From CATQHW01 sp965243545 (lineage in GTDB: Bacteria > Spirochaetota > Spirochaetia > SZUA-6 > Bin103), in contig OZ251573.1 of assembly GCA_965243545.1 (NCBI GenBank), positions 3,472,001-3,536,000 on the forward strand: DNA of 64,000 bases, in the 5' to 3' direction. The notes below the pieces were generated by a model. The model did not search any database and had not been told where the DNA came from. It worked only from the letters and a program-made list of their open reading frames with translations. Positions 34,272 through 46,002 of this stretch are shown piece after piece. How positions within the stretch are numbered: the first letter of the stretch is position 1; every line of letters starts with the position of its first letter. Both the position numbers and the translations under genes were made by a program.

Positions 34272-34522
34272 AGCCGGACATCCATCCCGACTACCGGCTG
34301 GTCGTGTTCAAGGACGCGGCCAGCGACTTCCAGTTCCTGACCCGCTCCACCGTGCGGACCAAAGAGAAGGTGACCTGGGAGGACGGCAACGAGTACCCGC
34401 TGGTGACCCTGGAAATCTCCAGCGCGTCCCATCCGTTCTTTACCGGCAAGCAGAAACTCGTCGACACCGCCGGACGCATCGAACGGTTCCGGCGCCGGTA
34501 CGGCCTGCCCGACGACAGCTGA
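34268..34522 (+). CDS. rpmE2: Ribosomal protein bL31, type B (zinc-free)
   Basis: 84 aa. MKPDIHPDYRLVVFKD and EISSASHPFFTGKQKLVD are diagnostic for type B bL31; the CxxC zinc motif of type A is absent. In many bacteria this form replaces the zinc-bound one under zinc limitation, commonly under Zur control and often beside bL28. No Zur box can be identified here. Confidence 0.95.
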   Translation: MKPDIHPDYRLVVFKDAASDFQFLTRSTVRTKEKVTWEDGNEYPLVTLEISSASHPFFTGKQKLVDTAGRIERFRRRYGLPDDS

Positions 34523-34542
34523 CCGCCGCGGCACGGGACCGA

Positions 34543-35736
34543 ATGCCGGTGAGTGACCGGCCGCCCGGCATCTTTGCCCGCCTGGGCGTGCCCACCATCA
34601 TCAACGCCGCGGGGCCGGCGACCCGGCTCGGCGGCGGGCGCGCCGATCCGGAGGTGGCCGCCGCGGTGGCGGAGGCGATGGGAGAGTGCGTGGCGATCGA
34701 CGCGCTGCAGGAGCGCGCCAGCCGGATCATCGCCCGGCACACCGGGGCGGAGGCCGGCCTGGTCACCAGCGGCGCGGCGGCGGCGCTGCTGCTCGGCGCC
34801 GCCGCCTGCCTGACCGGACTCGATCCCGGCCGCATGAGCAGGCTGCCGCACGTGGCCGGCCGCAACCGCATCCTGATCCCCCGCAGCCACCGCAACCTCT
34901 ATGACCACGCCATCCGCACCGCCGGCGCCGAGCTGGTCGAAGTCGGCATAGCCGACCGGTTCTCCGGGGCCGGCGTCCGCGACACCGAAGCGTGGGAGCT
35001 CGGCGCCGCCATCGACGAGCGGACCGCCGCCATCGCCTACGTCGCCCAGCCGTACTCGCAACCGCCCCTGGAACGGGTGATCGCCGAAGCGCACGCGCGC
35101 GGCGTTCCGGTGATCGTCGATGCCGCCGGCCGGCTGCCGCCGCAGGCCAACCTGCGGGCGTTCGTGGCGGCCGGCGCCGATCTGGTCTGCTTCTCCGGCG
35201 GCAAGGCGATCGGCGGACCGCAGGGGACGGGCATCCTGTGCGGCCGCCGCCGGCTGGTCGGCGCCGCGGCGCTGCAGCTCTTCGACCAGGACGTGCTGCC
35301 GGAGCTATGGCGGCCGCCGTCCTGGCTGACGGACGAGCCGCCGATGGCCGGCGCCCCGCACCACGGCATCGGCCGCCCCTGCAAGGTGGGCAAGGAGCAG
35401 ATCGCCGGCCTGCTGGTCGCCCTGCAACGGTTCGTGGCGGTTCCCGACCGGGAACGGACCGCCGGCTGGCGGCGCCGTTCCGAGCGGCTGGCGCAGTCGT
35501 TGAGCGGCGCGCCGTGCGGCGTGCGGGTGGACGACGCGGGCGACGGCGTGCCGACCGTGGAGGTGCGCCCGCGCAGGCGGAGCGCTCTGGAAGTGACCGC
35601 CGCCCTGCAGCGCGGCGACCCGGCCATCTACGTCAACGCCGGCGGCGTGCGCGAAGGCGCGTTGCGCGTCAACCCGACCTGCCTGTCCGACGCCGAAGTT
35701 GAGGTGATCGCCGACCGGCTCAAAGCGCTGCTGTAA
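34543..35736 (+). CDS. SelA-like pyridoxal-phosphate enzyme
   Basis: 397 aa of fold-type I PLP enzyme. RLGVPTIINAAGPATRLGG is the SelA-like N-terminus, and CFSGGKAIGGPQGTG carries the PLP lysine (K221). The family includes selenocysteine synthase and D-glucosaminate-6-phosphate ammonia lyase (DgaE-type). No selenium genes are near, so an amino-acid or amino-sugar lyase is more likely than SelA itself. Follows bL31 after 20 bases. Confidence 0.82.
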   Translation: MPVSDRPPGIFARLGVPTIINAAGPATRLGGGRADPEVAAAVAEAMGECVAIDALQERASRIIARHTGAEAGLVTSGAAAALLLGAAACLTGLDPGRMSRLPHVAGRNRILIPRSHRNLYDHAIRTAGAELVEVGIADRFSGAGVRDTEAWELGAAIDERTAAIAYVAQPYSQPPLERVIAEAHARGVPVIVDAAGRLPPQANLRAFVAAGADLVCFSGGKAIGGPQGTGILCGRRRLVGAAALQLFDQDVLPELWRPPSWLTDEPPMAGAPHHGIGRPCKVGKEQIAGLLVALQRFVAVPDRERTAGWRRRSERLAQSLSGAPCGVRVDDAGDGVPTVEVRPRRRSALEVTAALQRGDPAIYVNAGGVREGALRVNPTCLSDAEVEVIADRLKALL

Positions 35737-35786
35737 GCCGGCCGCCGGAGTGTCCCGGCGCGGCCGGATTTGCTACGCTACGCCGG

Positions 35787-36317
35787 ATGACGCCCCGCAT
35801 CGGAATCATCAACGTCTCCGACCGGGCCAGCGCCGGCGTCTACGAAGACACGCCCGGCAAGGCGGTCGCCACGCTGCTGGAACGGTACCTGACCACGCCG
35901 TTCGAGCCGGTCTACCGCGTGCTGCCCGATGAGCGGGAGCAGCTCGAAGCGGCGTTGCGCGCCATGGCCGACCGCGACGGCTGCTGTCTGATCGTCACCA
36001 CCGGCGGCACCGGCCCCGCCCGGCGCGACGTGACGCCGGAGGCGACCGAGGCGGTGTGCGCCAAGATGCTGCCCGGCTTCGGCGAGCTGATGCGGCGGGT
36101 GTCGCTCCGCTACGTGCCGACCGCGATCCTGTCGCGGCAGACCGCCGGCGTGCGCGGCGGCGCGCTGATCCTCAACCTGCCCGGCCGGCCGCGCGCCATC
36201 GAGCAGTGCCTGGAGGCGGTCTTTCCCGCCATCCCGTACTGCATCGACCTGCTAGGCGGCCCGCGCCTGGAGTGCGACCCGGCCGAGATCAGCGCCTTCC
36301 GGCCGAAAGGGGCGTGA
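35787..36317 (+). CDS. mogA: Molybdopterin adenylyltransferase MogA
   Basis: 176 aa. IGIINVSDRASAG, VTTGGTGPARRDVTPEAT and LILNLPGRPRAIEQCL are the MoaB/Mog signatures. It adenylates molybdopterin before metal insertion in molybdenum cofactor synthesis. No molybdoenzyme is seen in this window. TGA 36315-36317 overlaps a possible GTG start of the next gene. Confidence 0.92.
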   Translation: MTPRIGIINVSDRASAGVYEDTPGKAVATLLERYLTTPFEPVYRVLPDEREQLEAALRAMADRDGCCLIVTTGGTGPARRDVTPEATEAVCAKMLPGFGELMRRVSLRYVPTAILSRQTAGVRGGALILNLPGRPRAIEQCLEAVFPAIPYCIDLLGGPRLECDPAEISAFRPKGA

Positions 36318-36334
36318 GGGGGACCGCGCGACCG

Positions 36335-37351
36335 ATGGAGCCAGCCACCCTGCCGACCATCGCCGACGTGCGCGCGGCGGCCGAGCGCATCCGCCCGCAC
36401 GTGCACCGGACGCCGGTGCTCACCTGCCGGCACTTCGACCGCGCGGCCGGCGCCGCCGTCTTCTTCAAGTGCGAAAACCTGCAGAAGGTCGGCGCGTTCA
36501 AGAGCCGCGGCGCCTGCAACGCGGTGTTCAGCCTGTCCGAGGAACGCGCGGCGGCCGGCGTGGCCACCCACTCCTCCGGCAACCACGGGCAGGCGGTGGC
36601 GTTCGCCGCCGGGTTGCGCGGCATCCCCGCGACCGTAGTGATGCCGCGCGGCACCACGGAGATCAAGCGCCGCGCCGTGCAGGGCTACGGCGCCCGCACG
36701 GTGGAGAGCGGACCGACGCTGGCCGACCGGGAAGGGACCACGCAACGGATCGCGGACGCCGAAGGCGCGCACGTGATCCACCCGTACGACGACGCCGACG
36801 TGGTGGCCGGACAGGGGACGGCGGCGCTGGAGCTGCTGCAGCAGGCCGGGCCGCTCGACGCCATGCTGACGCCGATCGGCGGCGGCGGACTCGCCTCCGG
36901 CGCCGCGCTGGTGGCCGCCGGCAGCGCCTACACCGCCGGCGCCAACGGCATTATCCGGTCGGCGGAGGCGCCGGCGCCGGTCGTGTACGCAGCCGAGCCA
37001 AAGCTGGCCGACGACGCCTACGAGTCGTTGCGCACCGGCGCGCGGCAGCCGGAACGGCCGCCCCGCACCGTGGCGGAGGGGCTGCGCACCAGCCTGGGCG
37101 ACGTCACCTTTGCGCTGATCCGCGGCGGCGTCCGCGAAGTCCTGCTGGTCGAAGAACGGGAGATCATCGCCGCCACGCTGGCGTTCATCACGCGCGCCAA
37201 GCTCCTGATCGAGCCGTCGGCCGGCGTCGCGGTCGCCGCGCTGCTCCGCTACCGCGAACGCTTTGCCGGCGGCCGCGTCGGCGTGATCCTGACCGGCGGC
37301 AACGTCGATCCGGCCGCCCTGGGCGCGCTGGCCGAACGGATCGATGGCTGA
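36335..37351 (+). CDS. Threonine/serine dehydratase family PLP enzyme
   Basis: 338 aa from ATG 36335; GTG 36314 (GTGA overlap with mogA) would add seven residues. The PLP lysine is K56 in GAFKSRGA; SSGNHGQAVAFAA, the GGGGLASG phosphate loop and TGGN near the end complete the fold-type II set. It converts threonine to 2-oxobutyrate or serine to pyruvate; serine racemase activity is possible. No C-terminal regulatory ACT domain, so it is the catabolic-type length. It overlaps the next gene by 8 bases. Confidence 0.9.
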   Translation: MEPATLPTIADVRAAAERIRPHVHRTPVLTCRHFDRAAGAAVFFKCENLQKVGAFKSRGACNAVFSLSEERAAAGVATHSSGNHGQAVAFAAGLRGIPATVVMPRGTTEIKRRAVQGYGARTVESGPTLADREGTTQRIADAEGAHVIHPYDDADVVAGQGTAALELLQQAGPLDAMLTPIGGGGLASGAALVAAGSAYTAGANGIIRSAEAPAPVVYAAEPKLADDAYESLRTGARQPERPPRTVAEGLRTSLGDVTFALIRGGVREVLLVEEREIIAATLAFITRAKLLIEPSAGVAVAALLRYRERFAGGRVGVILTGGNVDPAALGALAERIDG

Positions 37352-40300
37352 GGCGGCGGTGGCTGAGGCGGTGGCGGTCCGGCCGCCGGCGGCGCCGCCC
37401 CCGCGGCAGGCGGTGCAGGGGGTGGCCGACTTTCTGGCGGAGCTGGCCGGCCGGGTGCGCGGCGAGCTGCGCACCGACACCTACACCCGCATCCTGTACA
37501 GCACCGACGCCAGCATCTATCAGGTCATGCCGCACGGCGTGCTGATCGCCCGCGACGAAGAGGACGTGCACGCCGCAGTGGAGGCGGCCGCCCGCCACCG
37601 CGTGCCGATCCTGCCGCGCGCGTCCGGCAGCAGCCTGGCCGGGCAGGCGGTCAACGAGGCGCTGGTGATCGACACGTCGCGGTTCCTGGACCGGGTGGTG
37701 GAGCTCGACGCGGAAGAGCGCCGGGTGCGGCTGCAGCCCGGCATCGTCCTGGACGCGCTCAACGGTTACCTGCGCCCGCACGGTCTGCAGTTCGGCCCCG
37801 ACCCCGCCTCCAGCAACCGGGCGGCGATGGGCGGCATCGTCGGCAACAACTCGACCGGCTCCCACTCGATCCGGTACGGCATGACCGCCGACCACGTGAT
37901 CGGCATGCAGGCGATCCTCAGCGACGGCAGCCGCTGCCGGTTCGGGCCGCTCGACGCCGACGGGCTGGCCGCGCATCAGGCCCGGCCGGGGCTGGAAGGG
38001 GCGCTCTACCGCGGCGTGGCCGGCATAGCGGCCGGCGGCCGGCAGGCGATCCTGGACGGCACGCCCGCGCACTGGCGGCGCTGCGGCGGCTACAACCTGG
38101 ACCGGTTCGTCGACGGCGCCAGCTTTGCCTATCCGCAGGATCCGCGCTTCAACCTGGCCAAGCTGATCTGCGGGTCGGAGGGGACGCTGGCGGTGATGAC
38201 CGAGCTCACCCTCAACCTGGTGCCGGTACCGGCGCACACCGCCCTGGCGGTCGTCCACTTCGACGAGCTGGCCGCGGCGCTGGAGGCGGTGCCGGCCATC
38301 CTGGAGACCGATCCGACGGCGGTGGAGCTGCTCGACAACCTGGGGCTGACGCTCGCCCGCGAAGTGCCGCAGTACGCGCGGCTGATGACCGGCTTCATCG
38401 CCGGCGAGCCGAACTGCGTGCTGATCACCGAGTACGCCGGCGACGATCCGCCGGCGCTGAGGCGGCGGATCGATGCGCTTGCCGGCCACCTGCGCCGCCG
38501 CGGCGTGCGCGCCACGGTGGCGCCGGCGCTCGACCCCGCGCTGCAGGCGGACGTCTGGACGGTGCGCAAGGTCGGGCTCGGCCTGATGATGAGCATCAAG
38601 GGCGACTTCAAGCCGATCCCGTTCATAGAGGACGCGGCGGTGCCGGTCGAGCGCCTGGCCGAATACGTGACCGGCATCGAACGGTTCTGCAACGAGATCG
38701 GCACGCGCGTCGCCTACTACGCCCACGCCAGCGCCGGCTGCATCCACATCCGGCCGCTGATCAACGCCAAGATCGCCGCCGAGGTCGACAAGCTGCCGGT
38801 GATCTCCGGCTTCGCGCTCGACCTGCTGGGCCGCTTCGGGGGCAGCCTGTCGAGCGAGCACGGCGACGGCCGCGCCCGCAGCTGGCAGAACGAACGCTTC
38901 TTCGGGCCGGACCTGTACCGGCTCTACCGGCAGGTGAAGGGCGCCTTCGACCCGCACGGCATCCTCAACCCCGGCAACGTGGTCGACGCGCCGCCCATGA
39001 CCGAGTCGTTGCGCTACGGCGCCGGCTACCGCACGCAGCCGCACCGCGAGCATCTCTCCTTCCGCAGCGACCACGGCTTCGCGCGCGCAGTGGAGATGTG
39101 CAACGGCGCCGGCATCTGCCGCAAGCGGACCGAAGGGACCATGTGTCCCAGCTTCATGGCCACCCGCGAAGAGGAGCACTCCACGCGCGGCCGAGCCAAC
39201 GCGCTGCGCGCGGCGCTGTCGGGCGCGCTGCCGCACGACGAGCTCACCAGCGAACGGATGTTCGAAGTGATGGACCTCTGCATCGAGTGCAAGGCGTGCA
39301 AGGCCGAGTGCCCGTCGTCGGTCGACATGGCCAAGATCAAGATCGAGTTCATGGCCGCCTATTACGACCGCCACCGGCTGCCGCTCCGCTCCCGGCTGTT
39401 CGCCGACATCGGCCGCGCCAGCCGGCTGCTGGCCGGGCCGCTGGCCGGCGCGGTCAACCGGGCGCTGGCCGCCCCGGCGGTGCGGCGGCTGCTGGAACGG
39501 TTCGCGGGCATCGGCGCCCGGCGCGCGCTGCCGCCGTTCAGCGGCAGTCCATTCCCGGCGTGGGCGCGCCGCCGCGGGTTGGATCGGCCGCCGTCCGCGC
39601 GCGCCGGCGGCGCCGCCGGCCGGCCGCTGGCGCTGTTCGCCGACACCTTCAACAGCTTCAACACGCCGGAGGTGGCGCGCGCCGCCGTCGAGGTGCTGGA
39701 GCAGGCCGGCTGGACAGTGACCGTGCCGCCGTACGGCTGCTGCGGGCGGCCGATGCTCTCCAAGGGGCTGGTGCGGCGCGCGCGCGCCGCCGCCCGCGCC
39801 GCCGTTGAGCGGCTGGCGCCGCTGGCGCGCGCCGGCGTGCCGATCGTCGGCCTGGAGCCGAGCTGCGTGTCGGCCATGCGCGACGAGTACCCGTCGCTGC
39901 TGCCGCACGACCCGGACGCGGCTCTGCTGGCCGAGCGCGTGGAGACCTTCGAGGAGCTGGTGGCGCGCGCGCACGCGGCCGGCGAGTTCGACGCCGCCCC
40001 GGACCTGAACGGCGGCGGCCGGCTGCTGCTGCACGGCCACTGCCACCAGAAGGCGTTGATCGGCACCGGGCCGAGCGTGGCCGCGCTCCGCCTGACCGGC
40101 GCCGAGGTGACCGAGGTCGACTCCGGCTGCTGCGGCATGGCCGGCTCCTTCGGCTACGAGGCCGAGCACTACGACCTGTCGATGAGCATGGCCGAGCGGC
40201 GCCTGCTGCCGGCGGTGCGGTCGTTCGACGACGGCGGCGCGGTGGTGGCGGCGGGGACCAGCTGCCGGCACCAGATCATGCACGGCGCCGGGCGCCGCGC

Positions 40301-40421
40301 GCTGCATCCCGCGCAGGTGCTGCGCGGCGCGTTGCGCGGCGCGCAATGCGCCACGGACCGGGCCGCCCGGAAACCGGCCCAGGCCGGGCGCCCGCCCGGC
40401 GAACCCAACCACGGAGGCTGA
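37344..40421 (+). CDS. FAD-linked oxidase/Fe-S fusion (YdiJ/D-2-hydroxyglutarate dehydrogenase-like)
   Basis: 1025 aa. Residues ~50-200 FAD-binding PCMH domain (LPRASGSSLAGQAVNE, GGIVGNNSTGSHS), then FAD-oxidase C-terminal domain (SSEHGDGRARSWQNERFFG). Next are two Fe-S sites (CNGAGICRKRTEGTMCPS and CIECKACKAECPSS) and two CCG domains (PYGCCGRPM; DSGCCGMAGSFGY). It oxidises a D-2-hydroxy acid and passes electrons through Fe-S centres. Aconitase follows closely, suggesting a link to central carbon metabolism. Confidence 0.9.
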   Translation: MAEAAVAEAVAVRPPAAPPPRQAVQGVADFLAELAGRVRGELRTDTYTRILYSTDASIYQVMPHGVLIARDEEDVHAAVEAAARHRVPILPRASGSSLAGQAVNEALVIDTSRFLDRVVELDAEERRVRLQPGIVLDALNGYLRPHGLQFGPDPASSNRAAMGGIVGNNSTGSHSIRYGMTADHVIGMQAILSDGSRCRFGPLDADGLAAHQARPGLEGALYRGVAGIAAGGRQAILDGTPAHWRRCGGYNLDRFVDGASFAYPQDPRFNLAKLICGSEGTLAVMTELTLNLVPVPAHTALAVVHFDELAAALEAVPAILETDPTAVELLDNLGLTLAREVPQYARLMTGFIAGEPNCVLITEYAGDDPPALRRRIDALAGHLRRRGVRATVAPALDPALQADVWTVRKVGLGLMMSIKGDFKPIPFIEDAAVPVERLAEYVTGIERFCNEIGTRVAYYAHASAGCIHIRPLINAKIAAEVDKLPVISGFALDLLGRFGGSLSSEHGDGRARSWQNERFFGPDLYRLYRQVKGAFDPHGILNPGNVVDAPPMTESLRYGAGYRTQPHREHLSFRSDHGFARAVEMCNGAGICRKRTEGTMCPSFMATREEEHSTRGRANALRAALSGALPHDELTSERMFEVMDLCIECKACKAECPSSVDMAKIKIEFMAAYYDRHRLPLRSRLFADIGRASRLLAGPLAGAVNRALAAPAVRRLLERFAGIGARRALPPFSGSPFPAWARRRGLDRPPSARAGGAAGRPLALFADTFNSFNTPEVARAAVEVLEQAGWTVTVPPYGCCGRPMLSKGLVRRARAAARAAVERLAPLARAGVPIVGLEPSCVSAMRDEYPSLLPHDPDAALLAERVETFEELVARAHAAGEFDAAPDLNGGGRLLLHGHCHQKALIGTGPSVAALRLTGAEVTEVDSGCCGMAGSFGYEAEHYDLSMSMAERRLLPAVRSFDDGGAVVAAGTSCRHQIMHGAGRRALHPAQVLRGALRGAQCATDRAARKPAQAGRPPGEPNHGG

Positions 40422-40426
40422 CGCAG

Positions 40427-43168
<2,742 letters not shown>

Positions 43169-43261
43169 AGCGGCGCCGCCGGTGAGGACGCGGGTGAAGG
43201 CGCTGATGGGAAGCGCGGCCGTTCGACCGGTGCGCCGTTCGTCGCCTATGGTGAGTGACTG

Positions 43262-44875
43262 ATGGGTGAGTCACCGGCGGAGAGCGCCGCGACCGGCCGC
43301 GACCGGCCCCTGCCATCGACCTTGGGCCAGCTCAAGGCGGAAGGATACCGTCCGCGTTCGGTCAAGGAGGAGATGCGCATCAACCTGCTGACCCGTCTGC
43401 ATCTCGACCTGCCGCTCTTTCCCGGCATCATCGGCTACGACAAGACCGTGTTGCCGGGGATCGTCAACGCCATCCTGTCGCGCCACGACTTCATCCTGCT
43501 CGGCCTGCGCGGCCAGGCGAAGTCGCGCATCCTGCGCGCTCTGGCCGGCTTTCTGGACGAACTCACGCCGATCATCGCCGGCAGCGACCTCAACGAGAGC
43601 CCGTTCGCGCCGATCCTGGCGGCGTCCCGGCAGCGGGTGGAGGAACTCGGCGACGACCTGCCGATCGAATGGCTGCGCCGCGACCAGCGCTACCACGAGA
43701 AGCTGGCCACCCCGGACGTGACCGTGGCCGACCTGGTCGGCGACGTCGACCCGATCAAGGCGGCGACCAAGCGGCTCTCCTACGCCGACGAGGGGGTCAT
43801 TCACTACGGGATCATCCCCCGCACCAACCGCGGCATCTTTGCCATCAACGAGCTGCCGGACCTGCCGCCGCGCATCCAGGTGGCGCTGCTCAACGTGCTG
43901 GAGGAGGAGGACATCCAGATCCGCGGCTTTCCGGTCCGCATCCCGCTCGACGTCCAGCTCGTCTTCTCCGCCAATCCCGAGGACTACACCAACCGCGGCA
44001 ACATCATCACGCCGCTCAAGGACCGCATCGATTCGCAGATCATCACCCACTACCCCGACCGCCTCGACCACGCCATGGCGATCACGGCGCAGGAGGCGTG
44101 GACGGAGCGCGACGCCCTCTGCGACCTGCGCGTGCCGGGCTACTTCCGGGAGCTGATCGAGGAGGTCACCTTCGAGGCGCGCAAGAGCGAGTTCGTCGAC
44201 CAGAAGTCCGGCGTGTCGGCGCGCATGCCGATCGCCCTGCTGGAGAACGTGCTGAGCAACATGGAGCGGCGCGCCGCCCGCCTGCGCGAAGCGGCCATCT
44301 ACCCGCGGCTCACCGACCTGCACACCGCGCTGACCGCCATGACCGGCAAGATGGAGCTGGTCTACGAAGGCGAGCAGGAGGGCCCGGTGCTGGTCGCCCG
44401 CAAGATCATCGGCCAGGCGGTCAAACGGACCTTCCTCCGCTATCTGCCGGCGCCCGACGTGCGCTCGCGCGATGGCGGCGAACGGCGGCAGCCGGGCCGG
44501 GGCGGGCAGCAGGCGGGCCGGGCGCAGGCGGGACGGGGAGCACAGGCCGAGCGCGCCGCGGCGCCGGAGCAGGATGAGGCGGACTCCTTCTATCAACCGA
44601 TCGTGAGCTGGTTCGCCGAAGGGCGGACCGTCGACACCTCGGACGATCTGACCTCCGACGAGTACCTCCGCCGCTTCGCGCAGGTCGCCGGCCTGCGGGA
44701 GATGGCCGCCGAGCGGTTCCGCATCGCGGAGCCGCAGGAGCTGGGGCTCGGGATGGAGCTGGTGCTTGAGGGCCTGCACCAGCACTCCATGCTGTCCAAG
44801 CGCGACCTGGAGAGCTCCACCTCCTACCGGGACATGCTCAAGGCGATGTTCGACCAGATGACCGACGACGGCTGA
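43262..44875 (+). CDS. MoxR/magnesium-chelatase-I-like AAA ATPase
   Basis: 537 aa. ILLGLRGQAKSRILRAL is the degenerate P-loop of this branch; FAINELPDLPPRIQVALLNVLEE is the Walker B/sensor block, and VFSANPEDYTNRGNIITPLKDRIDSQI follows the BchI pattern. A Gly/Gln/Arg-rich linker (about 405-435) separates the C-terminal helical part. Such ATPases act with a VWA protein as chaperone-like assembly or metal-insertion machines; the partner gene follows with TGATG overlap. Confidence 0.85.
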   Translation: MGESPAESAATGRDRPLPSTLGQLKAEGYRPRSVKEEMRINLLTRLHLDLPLFPGIIGYDKTVLPGIVNAILSRHDFILLGLRGQAKSRILRALAGFLDELTPIIAGSDLNESPFAPILAASRQRVEELGDDLPIEWLRRDQRYHEKLATPDVTVADLVGDVDPIKAATKRLSYADEGVIHYGIIPRTNRGIFAINELPDLPPRIQVALLNVLEEEDIQIRGFPVRIPLDVQLVFSANPEDYTNRGNIITPLKDRIDSQIITHYPDRLDHAMAITAQEAWTERDALCDLRVPGYFRELIEEVTFEARKSEFVDQKSGVSARMPIALLENVLSNMERRAARLREAAIYPRLTDLHTALTAMTGKMELVYEGEQEGPVLVARKIIGQAVKRTFLRYLPAPDVRSRDGGERRQPGRGGQQAGRAQAGRGAQAERAAAPEQDEADSFYQPIVSWFAEGRTVDTSDDLTSDEYLRRFAQVAGLREMAAERFRIAEPQELGLGMELVLEGLHQHSMLSKRDLESSTSYRDMLKAMFDQMTDDG

Positions 44876-45966
44876 TGCACTGGCGCTACCTGCGGTGGGA
44901 CGACTCGCTGGCCGCGGCGGTGGCGGCGTTCGAGGACCTGCTCAACCTGTTCAACTTCCTGCTGCTGCAGGCGGCCGGCGACGTCGACCGGGCGCTGCGG
45001 TGGATGCGCTACCTGCAGGAGCGCGGGATGATCGGCGCCGACGTCGACCTGGAGCAGTTCCGGGAGCGGTTGGAGGCGGAGAACCTGATCGAGCGCGACG
45101 GCGAGGGCGGCTACGGCCTGACCGCGCGCGGCGAGCAGCGCATCCGCAAGGAGTCGCTGGCGCTGGTCTTCCGCGACCTGGCCAAGGGCGGCTTTGGGCA
45201 GCACCGCGTGCCGCACACCGGCGAAGGCGGCGAGCGCACCACGGAGACGCGCGCCTACCGGCCCGGCGATCCGATCACGCAGATCGACGCGCTGGGAACG
45301 ATCAGCAACGCCGTCAAGCGCGGCGGACTGGACGACATAACCCTGCGGGAGCAGGACTTCGAGGTGTACGAAAGCGAGCACCTGTCGTCGTGCGCCACCG
45401 TGCTGCTGATCGACATCAGCCACAGCATGATCCTGTACGGCGAGGACCGGATCACCCCGGCCAAACAGGTGGCGTTGGCGCTGGCGGAACTGATCATGAC
45501 GCAGTATCCGCGCGACAGCCTGCACGTCGCCTGCTTCGGCGACGACGCCCGGCTGATCGACGTCGGCCGCATCCCCTATCTGCAGGTGGGGCCGTTCCAC
45601 ACCAACACCAAGGCCGGGCTGCAGCTGGCGCAATCGGTGCTGCGCGCCGAGCGGCACGCCAACAAGCAGGTCTTCATGATCACCGACGGCAAGCCGTCGG
45701 CGATCTTCGAAGACGGGCGCATCTACAAGAACTCCTTCGGGCTCGACCCCAGGATCGTCAACCGGACCCTGGACGAGGCGGCCGAATGCAAGCGCTGCGG
45801 CATCGTCATCACCACCTTCATGGTGACCGAAGACCCGTACCTGGTGGAGTTCGTGGAGCAGCTGTCGCAGATCAACCGCGGCCGCGCCTACTACGCGGCG
45901 CCCGGCGAGCTGGGCGAATACATCTTTGCCGACTACGTACGGAACCGCCGCCGCGGCGTGCGGTGA
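44875..45966 (+). CDS. VWA-domain protein, partner of MoxR-like ATPase
   Basis: 363 aa. The N-terminal ~140 residues are helical; a VWA fold follows with the metal-binding MIDAS motif DISHS and MITDGKPSA. It probably binds the client protein while the upstream ATPase remodels it. The gene pair is a common but poorly defined cytoplasmic module. Its stop lies 36 bases from the end of the convergent glycosyltransferase gene. Confidence 0.85.
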   Translation: MHWRYLRWDDSLAAAVAAFEDLLNLFNFLLLQAAGDVDRALRWMRYLQERGMIGADVDLEQFRERLEAENLIERDGEGGYGLTARGEQRIRKESLALVFRDLAKGGFGQHRVPHTGEGGERTTETRAYRPGDPITQIDALGTISNAVKRGGLDDITLREQDFEVYESEHLSSCATVLLIDISHSMILYGEDRITPAKQVALALAELIMTQYPRDSLHVACFGDDARLIDVGRIPYLQVGPFHTNTKAGLQLAQSVLRAERHANKQVFMITDGKPSAIFEDGRIYKNSFGLDPRIVNRTLDEAAECKRCGIVITTFMVTEDPYLVEFVEQLSQINRGRAYYAAPGELGEYIFADYVRNRRRGVR

Positions 45967-45988
45967 CTTCGGGCCGTTCCGGGAAGTC
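45965..45988. terminator. Weak hairpin at convergent gene ends
   Basis: GACTTC (45965-45970) and GAAGTC (45983-45988) pair around a 12-base loop that has its own small CCG/CGG stem. It covers the VWA stop codon. Low confidence. Confidence 0.3.
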
Positions 45989-46002
45989 GGAAATGCGCCG
46001 GC

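Noticed and set aside
34543..35736. Selenocysteine synthase (selA) proper
   Set aside because: No selB, selD or tRNA-Sec in the window, and the sequence fits the broader SelA-like group.
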